From: Atherinomorus stipes
Taxonomy: Eukaryota > Chordata > Actinopteri > Atheriniformes > Atherinidae
Reading direction: 5' to 3'
DNA length: 64,000 nucleotides
Assembly (NCBI GenBank): GCA_023101725.1
Contig: JALJCO010013720.1
Location: 333,501 to 397,500 of the forward strand
Each line of letters starts with the position of its first letter. Within the stretch, counting starts at the first letter, position 1. A model generated the notes under the pieces. The model made no database searches and was not told where the DNA came from. It saw only the letters and a program-made list of their open reading frames with translations. Positions 63,076 to 64,000 of this stretch are shown in pieces. Position numbers and translations under genes: made by a program.

Positions 63076-64000
63076 CTGAGGAGAGATAACTGCTTTAAAG
63101 AACCCAAATTACAAAGCTAAAGCCCTTCTATGATCTATAGTGATTTCTTTCATTTAAGTTCCAGTGTCCTTTAGAGCCCATGCTGGGTGAGTACAGTCTG
63201 TTCTGACTGGCTAGCGGGGTGGAGTGCAAGCCAGGTGCTCAGTTTTAGTTCAGGAATGTGTCAAAAAGTCATGAAGTGAGCTTTATGCAAATTCATTACA
63301 TGGTTATGTCATTAAAGGTACAGTATGTAAAAAAATCAAAGGACAATGGCAGAAAAATTTGATATATAATTCAAAACTGTGTTTCTATTGATGTGTAATC
63401 GCTGCACTAGAATAGCTGTTATATGTTTATTTTCTTAGAATGAGTCATTTATATCTACTTGCTGGGCGGTGCACATACAGTATGGAGGCTACCATATTTA
63501 TTCCACAATTTTTACTACGGTGTCCCTGAATGGACAAAACAATGTGTGTGAAGTAAGAACCATTTGAACTATAAAACTACTGTACCAGTTTTGTTTAGTG
63601 GGAGTTTAAGCACTGTTTTGGATAAGTAATGCCTTAAAAGACATTAAAAAAAAGTAGTTACTCATCGTACTATCATAGCCACACCGAAGACCCCTGGATT
63701 CATTCAGAGATGAAAACATCTTCATGTCTGGGGAAATTTTGGCCACCAACGGCCACCATACATTCACAAGTGCTTGGAATATGAAGCCATTTCAAAGAAA
63801 ACATCTTTTCCTTCAAATGCCCATCTTTACCACTAGATGTCAGTAATTCTTACATGCTGTACCTTTAAAGATGCAGTGTAAAAGAATTACTAACATTGGT
63901 GGTAAAGATGGGCTAAAAATTACTTCAAATTCAAAATGCAGTCAGGAATGTGTCATGAAAAAAACTTCATCCAGACACATGTTTTCATGTAGAATCAAGG
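63076..64000 (-). other. tenm3: Intron upstream of exon w1 (partial)
   Basis: Contains MITE copy 2. EGF1 and upstream exons are not reached before the window ends. Confidence 0.9.
63316..63864. mobile_element. TTAA-flanked MITE, family 1, copy 2
   Basis: Starts AGGTACAGTATGTAA after TTAA (63312-63315) and ends TGCTGTACCT before TTAA (63865-63868). Same orientation and internal sequence as copy 1 at 54136-54669, with a few small indels (549 against 534 bp). Confidence 0.82.

Overview
This window is vertebrate genomic DNA, almost certainly from a teleost fish and probably a percomorph. One gene explains nearly everything recognisable. The minus strand carries the 3' three quarters of teneurin-3 (tenm3, odz3), a very large type II transmembrane cell-adhesion protein of neurons. 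The paralogue is assigned from the last exon, whose teneurin C-terminal associated peptide (TCAP) reads [20 protein letters not shown] and ends in SEIGKR, as in TCAP-3. The segment KSWLWF...[17 protein letters not shown] also fits teneurin-3 rather than teneurin-1, -2 or -4. Nineteen constitutive coding exons can be placed with GT/AG boundaries, and their phases join without a break. Together they give 6,467 coding bases, about 2,154 residues plus the stop codon. One 21-base microexon was also found (26677-26697).

Reading along the gene (descending coordinates): EGF repeats 2-8 at 63.1-48.5 kb; a Cys-rich segment at 48.0-47.8 kb; the transthyretin-related domain at 41.9-38.5 kb; the FN-plug at 37.7-36.4 kb; a six-bladed NHL propeller at 28.5-16.7 kb; the YD/RHS shell at 17.1-6.1 kb; and the linker, ABD-like and Tox-GHH-like regions plus TCAP at 5.4-4.0 kb. 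The intracellular domain, membrane span and EGF1 lie beyond 64 kb. The stop codon is at 3990-3992. Below it are a probable 3' UTR with AATAAA signals and then sequence with no recognised gene.

The introns (0.4-7.8 kb) hold AT microsatellites, homopolymer runs and degraded mobile elements. These include two copies of a TTAA-flanked MITE (54.1 and 63.3 kb), a second TTAA-flanked family (10.0 kb), hAT-like elements, a fish SINE (52.9 kb) and LINE 3' ends. Two long inverted repeats stand out: a 213-bp imperfect hairpin (5694-5906) and an 86-nt hairpin with a perfect 38-bp stem (59931-60016).

No new multi-gene system is visible. The most informative hidden signal is the microexon. It encodes RNKDFRHS across its junctions, matching the known alternatively spliced NHL insert of teneurin-3, and it carries the hallmarks of a neuronal microexon. 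A 49-bp exon-like segment on the + strand near the left edge (485-533) is the only hint of another gene.
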